DNA of 64,000 nucleotides, from positions 2,604,001-2,668,000 of the forward strand of contig JAYKKR010000001.1 of the NCBI GenBank assembly GCA_036971615.1, read 5' to 3'. The notes beneath the pieces were generated by a model that was not told the DNA's origin, ran no database searches, and saw only the letters and a list, made by a program, of their open reading frames with translations. The stretch comes from Amyloporia xantha. Taxonomy: Eukaryota; Basidiomycota; Agaricomycetes; Polyporales; Adustoporiaceae. Positions 1 through 11,779 of the stretch are shown here, piece by piece (position 1 is the stretch's first letter; every line of letters starts with the position of its first letter). The position numbers were made by a program, and so were the translations under genes.

Positions 1-290
1 TGTAGTGCTGCTATTGCTGTCATCGTCGCTTTCCATGTAAAACTTGCTATATATTACAATGTGCGATAGCAGAATGTAGGAATCATAACAACGGTTCCGC
101 AGAGAATTGGCGGCTGCTGTATGAAGTAATATAGCTATTGGTTGTCATTGATACGAAATATAGTTCAGCGGCATACGTTCTGCCTTTTGTACTATGATCA
201 AGTGTGGGAGCGAGTGGATTTCTACAGTTTGTTGTTGTCACTATGACAATATTTTTCCAGTAAAGTCAGTCATCTTGTATGTTTTATGTA

Positions 291-1496
291 TTAGTCGACG
301 TACAGTTCAATATCATCGATGAATGTCCACGAACTGTTGTCGTTATCTGTCAGTCCAACGTGGTCGGGTACAATCTGCGCGGTCACGTTATGATAGGGTG
401 TGGTGAATAAGGCCGTAGATGATGTCTTGATCATGATTGATCGTGACGGTCAGAACGACTGGTGTGCTCTCAGTCATTGTGTACTTACCACCACTAGTTT
501 GTTATATATGCCTGCATAGCCGAGATTCCTAAGAGCACAGTCACCTAGTGCTTCGACGTAGTCGTCCGTTGTTGCGTCTACTGTATTTATGATAGGTTCG
601 ACCATGGTGTCTGAGTGAATGTGGTCTTGTTAGATATCACATGCGTTTTGGTTCATGATTGTACTGACCGCGAAGGAATATTTGCTCTAGGTTTACAGCC
701 TCCCGTATCAGCGAATGCACCATTGCGGTGTCGGCTTGATTTGTCAGGTAGCTGTACATGGTACAGGCGAAGCGGACATGTCGTTCTTTATCTTGTATGA
801 TTCGTTCCATGGTGCTACAGAGTTCTGACATCACGTTTTTCTGTTTGAGTCTCGCTACTACCAGAAAGGACGACGAGTGTAGAATGACTTCGGTTAGTAC
901 GAACGCGATGAGTCGAGTGGGGAGAGGTATATCCCGAGTTGAAACCCACTGGCTGGACCAGGTAGCTTTTGCTCGTATGGAGGATGTGGATCGTAGGACG
1001 TTAACAAACTCGGAATCCTGAGCCATGTCGTCTACGAGGGTACTGAGCCATATGGAATTGATTTCGTAGTGGATGTTCTCGCTGATAAACAATCAGAACT
1101 ACAATAGAGCCGATACATGGAGAACTTACGTCATGATTTGGAAACCGTAGAAGCAGCGGGCTTCTGCAATCTCAATTTCCTCAAAAAAAAATTGCGCGAA
1201 TTGTTTTTGTGACGTGGGGTCGGACGCAGTCTGGAATGCTAAGATAATGTTGATGGCGAATTTCTCTGAGTCACTGAAATTCGTAGACCAATCCGATGCG
1301 TCCGCGGATGGATTGATCGCTTCTGCTGTCCAGAAGTAAGTGAGCGTTGTCTTGTATTGTTGCCATAACTATACAAACGATGGGTTAATTAACGACGCGT
1401 CGTGAGTTACTGTTCATTCGCCTCTGTGAACTTGATCGGGAATAGGACAAAACGAGATGTCTCGTAGTCGGGCCCGTCTATCGTTATGTGAGCCAT
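291..1496 (-). CDS. Diverged ribonucleotide reductase small subunit (R2-like), five exons
   Basis: R2 normally houses the di-iron/tyrosyl radical that starts ribonucleotide reduction in the R1 partner. Proposed exons: 1496-1422, 1368-1130, 1081-669, 610-489, 374-291; together 310 codons without a stop. Family landmarks in order: RFVLFPIK, FWTAEA (radical-path Trp kept), the ASD motif (Asp ligand kept), EARCFYGFQIM, ENIH (Glu and His ligands kept), TEVILHSSSF (Glu ligand kept), DKERHVRFA, and LGYAGIYN near the C terminus. Two key positions are changed. The radical Tyr four residues after the ENIH histidine is Asn. The ligand Glu of the usual DEGLH motif is Lys (DKERH). Intron 1 needs a GC donor (GAG|GCGAAT) to keep frame and the family's spacing; introns 2-4 are GT-AG. 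The N terminus is short, and the tail ends acidic (WTFIDDIEL) where normal R2 has a similar R1-binding tail. Family assignment is firm; exon 5 and activity are less sure. Confidence 0.85.
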
Positions 1497-1556
1497 TTGA
1501 TCGGTTGTTGTCGATTTGAAAAGAAGAGGATATATTGTAATGCCGGGTCTTTTTGG

Positions 1557-1563
1557 TTATATA
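1557..1563 (-). promoter_or_regulatory. TATA box of the R2-like gene
   Basis: TATATAA on the minus strand, 61 nt upstream of the chosen ATG (1496). The distance is normal for a fungal TATA box, and it supports the short N terminus chosen for this gene. Confidence 0.4.
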
Positions 1564-2544
1564 GTCGAGCGATTATCTTGGTTCTATTCGTGTCTGTTAC
1601 CGCTATGAGAGCAGTCGTTCGTGTAATAAATATTCCAAATAGTCAGTTTATGTAATACGTGGTACTCCCAGAGAACGGAGTGTTATTGGATACCGTTCGA
1701 TCATGAGCCGTCTGTATTGGTTAGGTGACTCAATTTGCCTGGAATTACCTTGCTTGAGTAAATAAACTGTTTACGGTGATCGAGTTGTACTCGTGCGTAT
1801 GTCTGCATGAATGACATATTTGGATAGGATATGTTTGTCGCGGAGGGGAGATGAGACAGTTTTGGGTATCATTACGTGGGAGGGATTGTTTCACCGCGTC
1901 AGCGGAGACTTGTGGTTCCTTTTAATTGTCATACTATATTTGTCATTGCATATACCCTCACCGTGGTTACGTATGTGTGATGACAACGAATGCTATTGCG
2001 TGCCAGGGGTTAAAAGAGCCGTTATTGTTTATGCGTCGAACAGTGGTGATCCGTACTTTTTACATAGATTACCTTATATTACATTAGATGCCATACGGTG
2101 AGTTCAAGTGTTGTGACTAGCGGTCCTGCTCGTGGTGTTGACATTTATGCAGCATTGTCTGCGTGCGTGGATGAAGAGCAGTCGGACGAAGAGGACGTGA
2201 TTGCGCCGGATGGTACGTCGTTGTATTGTGCGGAACGTTGATCGTCAATGTACGTGATGGTACAGAAATTGTTCGAGGAGTGTCTCAGGGAGAGGAGCTT
2301 ACGGGCTGCTGTGAGTGCGGTTTTCGCTGTGATAAAGTAATGGTGCTAATTCACTGTCGGGTCTACTTTTTGAATATGTTTATTGTTGAATATTATTGCG
2401 TTATACCTGGTATGCATTTGTGTGGCTTTACGCGTATATATGACGCGAACATGACTTGCTGTCGTGACGCATTGTATTGATTGTCACGTATCGTGTCTTG
2501 TGTCTATTGCGCGTGTGTCTGAAGTCCGCTGCAAACGAGTTGTT
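1564..2544. other. 5' flank of the Helitron, no firm gene
   Basis: Short open frames occur at 1811-2101 and around 2110-2235. The latter is acidic (DEEQSDEED) and stops at a GTACGT donor-like site, so it could be an N-terminal exon of the Helitron protein, but I cannot join it convincingly. No Helitron 5' terminus (TC...) could be fixed. Confidence 0.3.
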
Positions 2545-5500
2545 ATGTCAGGTACGAGTTTAGATGTCGAATGTAGTGCGGTATCTTATCGGTATATCAA
2601 TGAGATTTGTGCGTTCAAGATGGTAGTTTCGGCGAATTATGATGTTCGACGTGGCGATATCTCTGAAGGAGACGTAGTCGTAGAGTGTCAGTTGCACGAT
2701 ATACTGCCCATTTTTGAATTCTGGAGATCTGGTCAGTTAAGAAGTATCTGTAAGTTCCACGGCCTGAACGTGCGTCGCACGGATGGTGTGCCGATCCTGA
2801 CAGATGTTCTGATGAGCCATGCCTGTATAAATGACTGTGCAGGGTTGTTGTACGTGTTTTCAGTTTTGCCTTGTCAACGAGATATTGTGGGGGTATGTGA
2901 AATGTATGGGAGTCACGTGCTCGTCGAGCATAACGCTGATAAGACGCCTGTCGTGTCTGTGCAAAGTGATATTAGGGATTGCTTTGCGATTGCGGACAAT
3001 GCTTTGAAGTGTAATATAATACGGGAGTGGCAAGATAAAATGGCGACGGAGAATGTACGTCGTATGGTTTGTTCAGTATGTGCGAGGTGTTGTGCGCCGC
3101 AGAAAATGTGTATAGTGCATGCAACCACGATAGATTTGTCTTTGTTACGTAACGACGATCTGCCAGAGCACCTACGTCCGGCAACTTATGACATCGACCT
3201 TTACAAAGGTGCGATTCTACACCCACGTGGTATGTACGATAAGACGACAATCGGTCGCTTGGACGTCTGTCGCTATTGCGCTGATGAGTTAATGGTTCGA
3301 CGTCGTATGCCAAAATTCGCCCTCGCCAACTTTCTTTATTATGCATATGATAAGCTGCCATCTAATGTACATGACGCTTTTAAGCTAGCTACGAGATGTG
3401 ACTTGAATCTGATATCGAGGGCGAGGGCTAGTAGGATATCTTTCAAATTCAGTGAGATAAGAAAGAAAGACAACGCAGAGCTTGACGTTCACAGTGACGC
3501 CGCGGTACGTGGTTATGAATCTTCGCAGAAGTGTGTCCGAGGCAATGTTATGGTAATTCCCAATGAATCTACTCACCTGAGTGATATGCTTCCTCCTGCT
3601 GATGATGTAATCAGGGATAGTATTTGTGTCGTATATGTGGGGGAAAATAAACCTACGCGCAAGACGATTGCAAAGATGAGTCCCGTGTTAGTGCGTAAGA
3701 GCAGGGTTAAGGTCATGATTGAGTTTTTAGTGGAAAATAACCCGTATTACGCACCATCGCGGACATTTTCAGGATTCAACCAACATAATTTGGATTTGCT
3801 ATTTGGTGCGGACGATATCGATGTTGATGAAGGCGTACCGTGTGCAATTGAGATTGGATGTCTGGATGACAATGCCGCGGTTAGTAGTGCAGTCGCAGAC
3901 TATACGCCGCGGAATGATCTGACTGCAGCGCCCGAGTTGGATGATGATATGCTTTTAGAAAATGTTGGATACACGGTAGGAGATCAGACACCGTTTAGCT
4001 ATCAAGAGATGAAAATGAAGGCCTTGTCTCACTGTTTGAGTGGCGGTCGATATGTCGAGTCCAGCACTGGTGGCCGATTTGTCCCTGATTTCGAAAATCC
4101 TCGTCTTTTATCCTGGTTATTTCCCCATTTAGATCCGTGGGGTATAGGCGGGTTTTTCCATCCTAATCGGAGGCGTCCCATCAGTTTAGAAGAGCAGCTA
4201 TCGTATTTGTTATCGACTGTTGATTCCCCGTTTGAAGCGGATGAAAATTTCGCTTTTGTGTACTACAATATTCGGCAGAAGAAGGCAACGTGTGATTTCA
4301 TGAACTTTAAAGTCAAAGCATCATTACACCAGCGTGTTGTCCATGATTTGCTGGCGGTTGATGTGACAATTCTGAATAGGATGATATCGAATAGTAAAGA
4401 TGGTTTGCGTTATATCCCACAGAATGACGAAGAAAGATCGATACTCGCCTTATTGTCTCGTGTAAGCCTCATCGGTCGCGATATTCCAGGTACAGCGGCC
4501 CATAAATTGACCCTTCGTAACCAGATTCGCGGTCTGATTACGTTTAAAGGCACTCCTAATTTATTCATAACGCTCAATCCGGCTGATGTCGATCATCCTC
4601 TTGTTCGCCTCTTTGCAGGAGAAGATATAATACTTGAAGACGCGGCTCGAGGTGAGGATCTGTCAGAATGGCATCGTAAGCTTCTGGTTGCACGTAAGCC
4701 TGCTGCCTGTGCTCTTTTTTTTGATAAGATGATCACCAATTTTGTGAGTATTATACTGCGTTACGGGCGAGGGGATGCTGGCCTATTTGGAACTTGTGAT
4801 GCTTATTACGGTACAGTTGAAGCTCAAGGGAAGGGCACCTTACATTGTCATATGCTTGTCTGGTTAAAGGGTCAGCCGTCGCCTCAGGTATTGCGGAATA
4901 ACATGGGTGAGTCGGAGACGTACCGTGACAGAGTTTTCGACTGGCTGGAATCAATAATTAAGTGTGAGTTGCTTGGTACTACAGAGGTTGTGGTAGAGTG
5001 TGATGGTGCTCTTCCGAAACCTGATCGTAAGAAGGAGACGGGGAACCCGGATCCCGGCGCTATAGCTCTCCCATCGATTAGTGGACTGGGCGTGGCCGAG
5101 TTTGACGCTCAGTATGAGTACTTTGTGAACGAGTTAGTTAAAGAGTATAATTGGCATTACCATACCGACGCTTGTTGGCGATACCTTCGCAAAGGTGAAG
5201 TTGGTGTAGATTCAACTTGCCGTATGCGGATAGATGGTTCGACACGCGCGAAAACAACTATTGACGACGAAAGTGGATCCATTCTGCTGCGCAGGTTACA
5301 TCCACGAATTGCATGTTACAATGACATCGTGTTGTTTCTTTTGCAGTCTAACATGGACATCAAATTTATCGGGTCCGGAGAGGGTGCGAAGGCGTTACTG
5401 TATTATATTACTGACTATATAACTAAGTCTCCCCTACCTACTCATGTAGGTTTGGCGTCGTTGGCGTATGCTATTAAACGGAATAATAGTAAATACAACT

Positions 5501-8500
5501 GGTCTGCCGAAGGCGTTCCACATACACAACTTAGGGGGGCGGCGACTGTAGCTGTGAATGCGATGATGTCGCGACAAGAATTGTCACATCAGCAGGTCAT
5601 GAGTTACCTCGTAGGAGGGGGAGACTTTTATACCAGTCACCGGTTCCGGGTGTTGCATTGGGGATCTGTTGATCGTTTGTTTCAGATGTTTTTTAAAGAC
5701 GATACTGGTCAGAGCGAAATATACCATGAGACGGACAGCGATCGTGCTGTGCGAAAGGTCCCGCTGTTATTGGAGCAATCTGACCGTGATGTTGCAAGGC
5801 AGCAACCCGTTCATCGTTCGGAGATAGGCGATAGCGACCCAACTGTAACAGCATCAGCAGCCGAAGTTAATGCTGGCAACATTGACGAAGAGGATGACTG
5901 TGATCGTCAAGAAGGCGACATACACAATGAAGATGCGGTGACACTTGTGTTGGGTAACGGGTCTATATCGTCCGTCAGCCAACAACAAGATTATATCTAT
6001 CGCGATAATGGTGGCGGGTTTGGGGATATTTGCCTTTACGAATTTGTTGGCACCGTGGAGAAAATAAGTAAAGCATCTGAAAATATCCGTATAGAAAACA
6101 GAAGGAGGTCTGGGAGAACTGATGGTAGAAAACATACACCGAGGGGTAACTTATTGGCTCCGCATCCACAGGCGGGCACTCATGTGTTGCGGAAGCGGCT
6201 GCGATGGCTAGTTCCGGTTCTTTTGGGTGATTCTATCCCACGGTTCAATCCGTCGTCGGTCAATAATGAGTTATGGTGTCGCATGATGTTGATCTTATTT
6301 GTTCCATGGAGGGTAGCCACAGATCTGAAGACAGTATGTGAACGATGGTCCGACGCATATGATCGATTGAATGGCGTCATCGACGATTACCACAGAAGGA
6401 TTATTAGTCATATGAATGTCTTGTCAGAGTGTCGAGATGCGCGCAATGAATTCAACAGTATGCGTAGTCATGGTTTGCATGAGACAGGTGGATTCGCACA
6501 AGATGATAATATAAGGGCTGTAGTCGACGACGACGAGGATGGTATTGATAATTTGTACGCGAGCGCAGAAGACGCGGCTGATGATCAAGTTGATGACTTT
6601 AACACCGACGGGTTAGAGCGTGCCCTGGATTCAAAATTGGGTGTACGAACGAGAATGGTGCTTGATGTATGCTTTTCTATTCCTACAAGTGACGGTATTG
6701 TTGCTGAAAGAGGGGATGCTGTTATGTGTTCTACTGACGACGATCGTTTGGTTCGTGAAGCTGCCGTAATGCGGGATCTACGAAAACGTCGACGTCCTCC
6801 TGGGAATGAAAGTATACTAGATGAGAATACTCCCGCGTCTAAAAGGCATCGGGGTGTATTAGAACCTACTATGACAGTATCATCATTGGTCGAGTCTGCT
6901 ACAGCGTCGAATAATCAGGAAGTGCGGGCCAGTCGCAGGCTTCAGTCCGCAGTAGAAGAGATTGTCAGTAGTATGCACTTAAACGATAACATTGAGCAGG
7001 AACGTGCTTTTAGGATAGTCGCTAATCATCTAGATGAGGGTCAGAAGCAGTTGTTGATGTATATTCCTGGTGTAGGAGGGACCGGTAAGACGCACGTGGT
7101 TAAAGCTATATTACGGTTATTCGATGTGTTGGATAAAAAGGATCAGATTTTGGTAGGAGCACCTACGGGCGCAGCAGCTAGAATAATCAAGGGACACACC
7201 ATTCATTCTTTAGCTATGATCTCGAACCGTAAACGGAAAGATTTTACGGAGTTGAAGTCGATATGGAGAGGTGTGCGGTATCTCATTATCGATGAGGTCT
7301 CCATGATGGGTGCCGAACTACTTAGCAAAGTTTCTTCTCACTTACAGCAGGCTAAAGGAGAAGATTTAGCGGTCGCCACGAAACCCTTCGGTGGTATCAA
7401 TGTCATTTTTACAGGCGATTTCGGTCAGCTCAAACCAGTTCAGGCTCATGCGTTGTTCAGTTACTCCTTGGTCAAGACACCCGGTTTTACTGAAGCTCGT
7501 GATCCTAGTGGTGTATCAGCAATGGTTGGTGCGTGTCTATGGAGACAAGTTGATACAGTTGTCGAATTGGTGAAGAACCAGCGTCAAGGTGAAGATCTCA
7601 CATATGCAAGTATGTTGGGACGGTTACGATTAGGGCAGTGTCGTAAGACTAGTTCAAACGGTGGTCCGAGTGATTTCGATTTTTTGCGCGGCCGAGAGTT
7701 GCAGGTACTTGGTCATAACAACCGCGAAGAATTACGCAAGTTTCGTGGAGCTCCTGTAATAGTCGGTTCAAAGATTTTACGCGATATAATCAATGCTAGG
7801 CTACTTGTACACCATGCAAATGACTTGAAGCAGGATGTACATTTGTATCATGCGATGGATAGACATAAAGGGAATATCCTTAGTGAAGACGTACAGGCGA
7901 GCGTATGGCGCTTACCGTCGTCTGTTACTGATGATGTGTTAGGTCGCATTCCTTTGTTTCCTGGGATGAAGGTGATGGTACAGGACAACTTAGCATTTGA
8001 TCGTGGTGTTGTAAATGGTGCAGAAGGGATTGTTCGTGATGTTAGGTATCATTGTGATCAAAAGGGCCGCAGATTCCCACTAGTAGTCTATATCCAAATC
8101 GAAGGTGCTGGGCGTGTTACGGACGAGTTGGACGATAATATTGTACCTATATTTCCTCGAAAAACCACATTTAAGTGTAAAATACGGATAGGTGGCCAAG
8201 ACCAGTATCTATCAGTGACTCGTCTTCAGTTGCCTTTGCTTCCAGCATACGCATACACCGATTATAAAGGCCAAGGAAAATCTTTAGATGTTGCTATTGT
8301 CGACATCGAGAGTGCGAGAAGTTTACAGGGGGTTTATGTAATGCTGAGTCGAGTACGCAGTGCACGAGGGCTCGCTATCTTGAGGCCGTTTTCGTCAGCT
8401 AAGATATATGGACAGATATCTGAGGAGTTGAGAGATGAGTTAAAAAGATTAGATGAATTAAACGAAGAAACGAAATTCGCGTACGAGTTAGAGTGTTTGC

Positions 8501-8529
8501 TTAGGACAGACAAAGAGGGCGATGCCTGA
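2464..8529 (+). mobile_element. Helitron rolling-circle transposon (termini unresolved)
   Basis: Defined by its RepHel protein. Helitrons end in 5' TC and a 3' hairpin followed by CTRR; I looked on both sides and could not choose termini by eye, so the element must extend beyond these coordinates. The uninterrupted 6-kb frame suggests a young, possibly autonomous copy. Confidence 0.85.
2545..8529 (+). CDS. Helitron Rep-helicase protein (DUF6570, Helitron-like N, PIF1 helicase)
   Basis: Replication initiator and helicase of a Helitron: nicks one strand by a two-His/tyrosine HUH nuclease and unwinds DNA with a PIF1/RecD2-like helicase. About 1,990 aa from the first ATG; the open frame extends upstream to 2464 from a GTG, so the start is uncertain. 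Domains in order (residues counted from 2464): a Cys-rich DUF6570-type region near 200-340; the Helitron-like N/Rep domain near 550-1080, with the two-His motif GTLHCHMLVWL and the tyrosine motif YYITDYITK; an acidic linker; and the helicase from about 1,500 with Walker A GVGGTGKTH, Walker B LIIDEVSMMG, and C-terminal helicase motifs DYKGQGKSLDVA and YVMLSRVRS. All catalytic motifs are present and there is no stop or frameshift over 6 kb. It has no introns, unlike its neighbours. Confidence 0.95.
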   Translation: MSGTSLDVECSAVSYRYINEICAFKMVVSANYDVRRGDISEGDVVVECQLHDILPIFEFWRSGQLRSICKFHGLNVRRTDGVPILTDVLMSHACINDCAGLLYVFSVLPCQRDIVGVCEMYGSHVLVEHNADKTPVVSVQSDIRDCFAIADNALKCNIIREWQDKMATENVRRMVCSVCARCCAPQKMCIVHATTIDLSLLRNDDLPEHLRPATYDIDLYKGAILHPRGMYDKTTIGRLDVCRYCADELMVRRRMPKFALANFLYYAYDKLPSNVHDAFKLATRCDLNLISRARASRISFKFSEIRKKDNAELDVHSDAAVRGYESSQKCVRGNVMVIPNESTHLSDMLPPADDVIRDSICVVYVGENKPTRKTIAKMSPVLVRKSRVKVMIEFLVENNPYYAPSRTFSGFNQHNLDLLFGADDIDVDEGVPCAIEIGCLDDNAAVSSAVADYTPRNDLTAAPELDDDMLLENVGYTVGDQTPFSYQEMKMKALSHCLSGGRYVESSTGGRFVPDFENPRLLSWLFPHLDPWGIGGFFHPNRRRPISLEEQLSYLLSTVDSPFEADENFAFVYYNIRQKKATCDFMNFKVKASLHQRVVHDLLAVDVTILNRMISNSKDGLRYIPQNDEERSILALLSRVSLIGRDIPGTAAHKLTLRNQIRGLITFKGTPNLFITLNPADVDHPLVRLFAGEDIILEDAARGEDLSEWHRKLLVARKPAACALFFDKMITNFVSIILRYGRGDAGLFGTCDAYYGTVEAQGKGTLHCHMLVWLKGQPSPQVLRNNMGESETYRDRVFDWLESIIKCELLGTTEVVVECDGALPKPDRKKETGNPDPGAIALPSISGLGVAEFDAQYEYFVNELVKEYNWHYHTDACWRYLRKGEVGVDSTCRMRIDGSTRAKTTIDDESGSILLRRLHPRIACYNDIVLFLLQSNMDIKFIGSGEGAKALLYYITDYITKSPLPTHVGLASLAYAIKRNNSKYNWSAEGVPHTQLRGAATVAVNAMMSRQELSHQQVMSYLVGGGDFYTSHRFRVLHWGSVDRLFQMFFKDDTGQSEIYHETDSDRAVRKVPLLLEQSDRDVARQQPVHRSEIGDSDPTVTASAAEVNAGNIDEEDDCDRQEGDIHNEDAVTLVLGNGSISSVSQQQDYIYRDNGGGFGDICLYEFVGTVEKISKASENIRIENRRRSGRTDGRKHTPRGNLLAPHPQAGTHVLRKRLRWLVPVLLGDSIPRFNPSSVNNELWCRMMLILFVPWRVATDLKTVCERWSDAYDRLNGVIDDYHRRIISHMNVLSECRDARNEFNSMRSHGLHETGGFAQDDNIRAVVDDDEDGIDNLYASAEDAADDQVDDFNTDGLERALDSKLGVRTRMVLDVCFSIPTSDGIVAERGDAVMCSTDDDRLVREAAVMRDLRKRRRPPGNESILDENTPASKRHRGVLEPTMTVSSLVESATASNNQEVRASRRLQSAVEEIVSSMHLNDNIEQERAFRIVANHLDEGQKQLLMYIPGVGGTGKTHVVKAILRLFDVLDKKDQILVGAPTGAAARIIKGHTIHSLAMISNRKRKDFTELKSIWRGVRYLIIDEVSMMGAELLSKVSSHLQQAKGEDLAVATKPFGGINVIFTGDFGQLKPVQAHALFSYSLVKTPGFTEARDPSGVSAMVGACLWRQVDTVVELVKNQRQGEDLTYASMLGRLRLGQCRKTSSNGGPSDFDFLRGRELQVLGHNNREELRKFRGAPVIVGSKILRDIINARLLVHHANDLKQDVHLYHAMDRHKGNILSEDVQASVWRLPSSVTDDVLGRIPLFPGMKVMVQDNLAFDRGVVNGAEGIVRDVRYHCDQKGRRFPLVVYIQIEGAGRVTDELDDNIVPIFPRKTTFKCKIRIGGQDQYLSVTRLQLPLLPAYAYTDYKGQGKSLDVAIVDIESARSLQGVYVMLSRVRSARGLAILRPFSSAKIYGQISEELRDELKRLDELNEETKFAYELECLLRTDKEGDA

Positions 8530-10311
8530 AACGAGGAAGAGACTGTTGGAGAGAAGATGGAAAATGGCGGTTGTGATTGGTGGTATATGTCGTCACTGTT
8601 GGTAGTCGCGGTGGGCGAAAGTGTTGGTGTTATTGTCGTTAATGTTGCTGGCGAGAGTGCTGGTGTGTCCTGTCTTGTGATGCCCGTCGACGTCAGTGAG
8701 TAGAGTACAGGCGTACGGTACGTGTCCTCAGACATATCATGTGACATGTTATGTAATACGCTTCGGGGCGGCAGCTTCGTTTCATATGACCGCAGCAGTA
8801 GCAAGTCGCAAATAAAGAGCTATAATTCTGTTAGGTCGCGTCTGTCCTATAACTTATGGTAAGTGCTTCCACTACTTTACATCGCAGTGTAGTATTATAT
8901 ACGGTGCGACATGTCTAGATCTTGTTGTATCTTAGTAGTAGTTGTGTTCGTGGAACGTTATTTCGTCCACGTCACGTCTCTACCGATTGTTCTTCACGGT
9001 GAGTGAGATTTGTTTTTCATTTCTTTCGGTGTATGGTGTTAGTTAACGACTGTTTTTGTGAGAAGGATGTATGATGGCGAGTTTACACACCGTGCGATGT
9101 CTGCTCTGGAACCATTCTCGCTGGTACGCTGACTTGTCTTATCTGCGATGTGGTCTGATTACGCGTTTTTCAGCAGGCCCTCACGATAATGTTTGAATAC
9201 TCCTGGAGTACTGCGAATGAAATAAATTTATACCTTCGTATGCGTCTTTTGTTTCGGTGAGTGTTATAGGACGGAAGTCGTGCTTGATGTCTTGGATGAT
9301 ATTTATGTCTGATAGTAATAGGGGCTTGCTTACATTGGAACGTTTCTACAAGCTGTTAACCGCTGTAATCCGCTATACAGAACTCAGTCCATGTTTATCG
9401 CGGTTCATATAAATGTAAGCTTTTCTTCCGCTTTCTAGTTAAGTGAATGCTTCAGTAACGGTCTGTACTCCCATTCTGAGCAGCTTTGGAGTACTCTATG
9501 CGTGCGATCATTTTATATCGTGAGTCAGAGTGGGTTTATCTTAAATAACGTTTGTTATTCACATCATTTTCGTGCTGTTGTGAGCTGCCCTATGTATTGT
9601 TTTGCAGGGCAATTGCGCGCGCAACGCGCCAACGAGCACGCGCCGCGCCTACTACGCGTGGCGTCTTGTCTGGAGGTTTTGCGCTATGTATTGTTTTGCA
9701 GGGCAATTAATAATATCCACCGTCGGACGAGATGTGGAGTTCGTCGTATACAGTTGCCTGGGACTGTTTGATGTCTAGTTGCGAGAAGTAGGATTTCTGT
9801 TACTGCTTGGTGTGTTATGGATTATTCCCGCTACGAGAATATTTGGGTTCTTATTGCAATCCAATCTAGTGATCGTTTGTCAAATATGCAAATCCTGCGT
9901 GCGGCCTGCTCGGCCTCCTCTCAACCTCCAATTTGTTCTAACACGTTCATCATCCATCCCGTACGTGCCTTTAACCATCTACGATGCCTTATGTCTGCAG
10001 GTGTCTGCCTGGCCTGTACGCGGGCAATCCAATTGCCATTCTTCACTGGCTGTGGCGTGACCGCGGTGTTCAGACAGACGCGTGTAGTAGGAAAGGTGAC
10101 AGGCGTGAGTTTACTGAATTGAATAAGATAACTTGTGTACTCCAGATTCACATGGGCGGACCATAAATGATGCAACTTTATGACGCACGCCCGACCGAAG
10201 AGGACCATTAGTACTGTTTCCCCATTGCGTACTTCACCTGGGCAGACAGGAAGTTTCCTATATTGTCCCATTTTGAAAGGGGATAGGCAGGTGTGCCAGG
10301 ATACTGGGTGT
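8530..10311. other. Non-coding stretch downstream of the Helitron
   Basis: No supported gene. It holds the 25-bp direct repeat pair described separately. The open frames here (for example 9817-10122) have no introns or recognisable domains. Part of it is presumably the 3' end of the Helitron. Confidence 0.4.
9590..9708. repeat. 25-bp direct repeats flanking a CG-rich 69-bp insert
   Basis: The same 25-bp word, beginning CTATGTATTG and ending GCAGGGCAATT, occurs at 9590-9614 and 9684-9708. Between them lie 69 bp, most of it very rich in CG dinucleotides (GCGCGCGCAACGCGCC...), unlike the AT-leaning surroundings. It could be a terminus-related duplication of the Helitron or filler left by a repair event. 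Confidence 0.7.
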
Positions 10312-10967
<656 letters not shown>

Positions 10968-11779
10968 GGGAGCGTACGCGCGCGCTTGCTCACGAAGCTA
11001 TTCATGTTAGAGTTAAAACATGATCTCACCAGGGAAAAATCGCAATATGAGAAGGTCACCGCAGCGCAGGTGGAGTAAAGACAGCGATGACCAAGGACAA
11101 GAGGAGCAAAGTACGGCGGCAGTGTATTGAACGTTTGTATGGGCACAACTGCGATAAAAGATAGGAGCACGAGGGAACAAAGCGACCAATACGATCAAAG
11201 CCGGAAACGCTATTTGACAGATGTCTCTCACGTCACAACTGACGCCGCGCATGGTAGGTGTATGGACAAAGCCCTCATCCTTGTCGGAGCCGGGGAGTCA
11301 GCACACGCAAGCTTTGGTGGTATTGTAGTGCGCGATTAGTCGATAGGTAATAAGAAATGTTCATTTTATTGCTATTATGTTGCTGTATTTTAAAGTGTTC
11401 CGAGGGTGAGTAAAGAAAGTCTTTTGACGTATTTTATCACGTTAAGCTAAATACATGAGTCTGTAAGGCAGTGGTAATGAACTATCGGAAGATTTCTGTA
11501 TTTTCAAGTTGGTGGTTTTGTGAAGCTACCCGTAACGACGTATCAGATCTTACGCTTGCCCTTGCCGATGACCCGCCGTCCTCGGCGCATGTTTCCACCT
11601 TCATCTATCTCATCCGTGTCTGCCAACGCACTTATGCCCGAACCTTCGCCGAGGTCAGTCGGCCGTTTACGTTTTCCGTGATCTGTCGATTCGTCTTCAC
11701 TTAACGCTGCTGTGATGGCCGTACTGGATTGTTCACCTACTAATGGTGAGGGGAATTGGTAAACGATGCAATTGGGATA
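10968..11779. other. No gene seen
   Basis: Sequence after the ubiquitin break point at 10967 has no similarity to ubiquitin and no supported gene; only short unsupported open frames. Confidence 0.4.

Noticed and set aside
5854..6380. Minus-strand frames inside the Helitron gene
   Set aside because: Shadows of the long RepHel coding frame.
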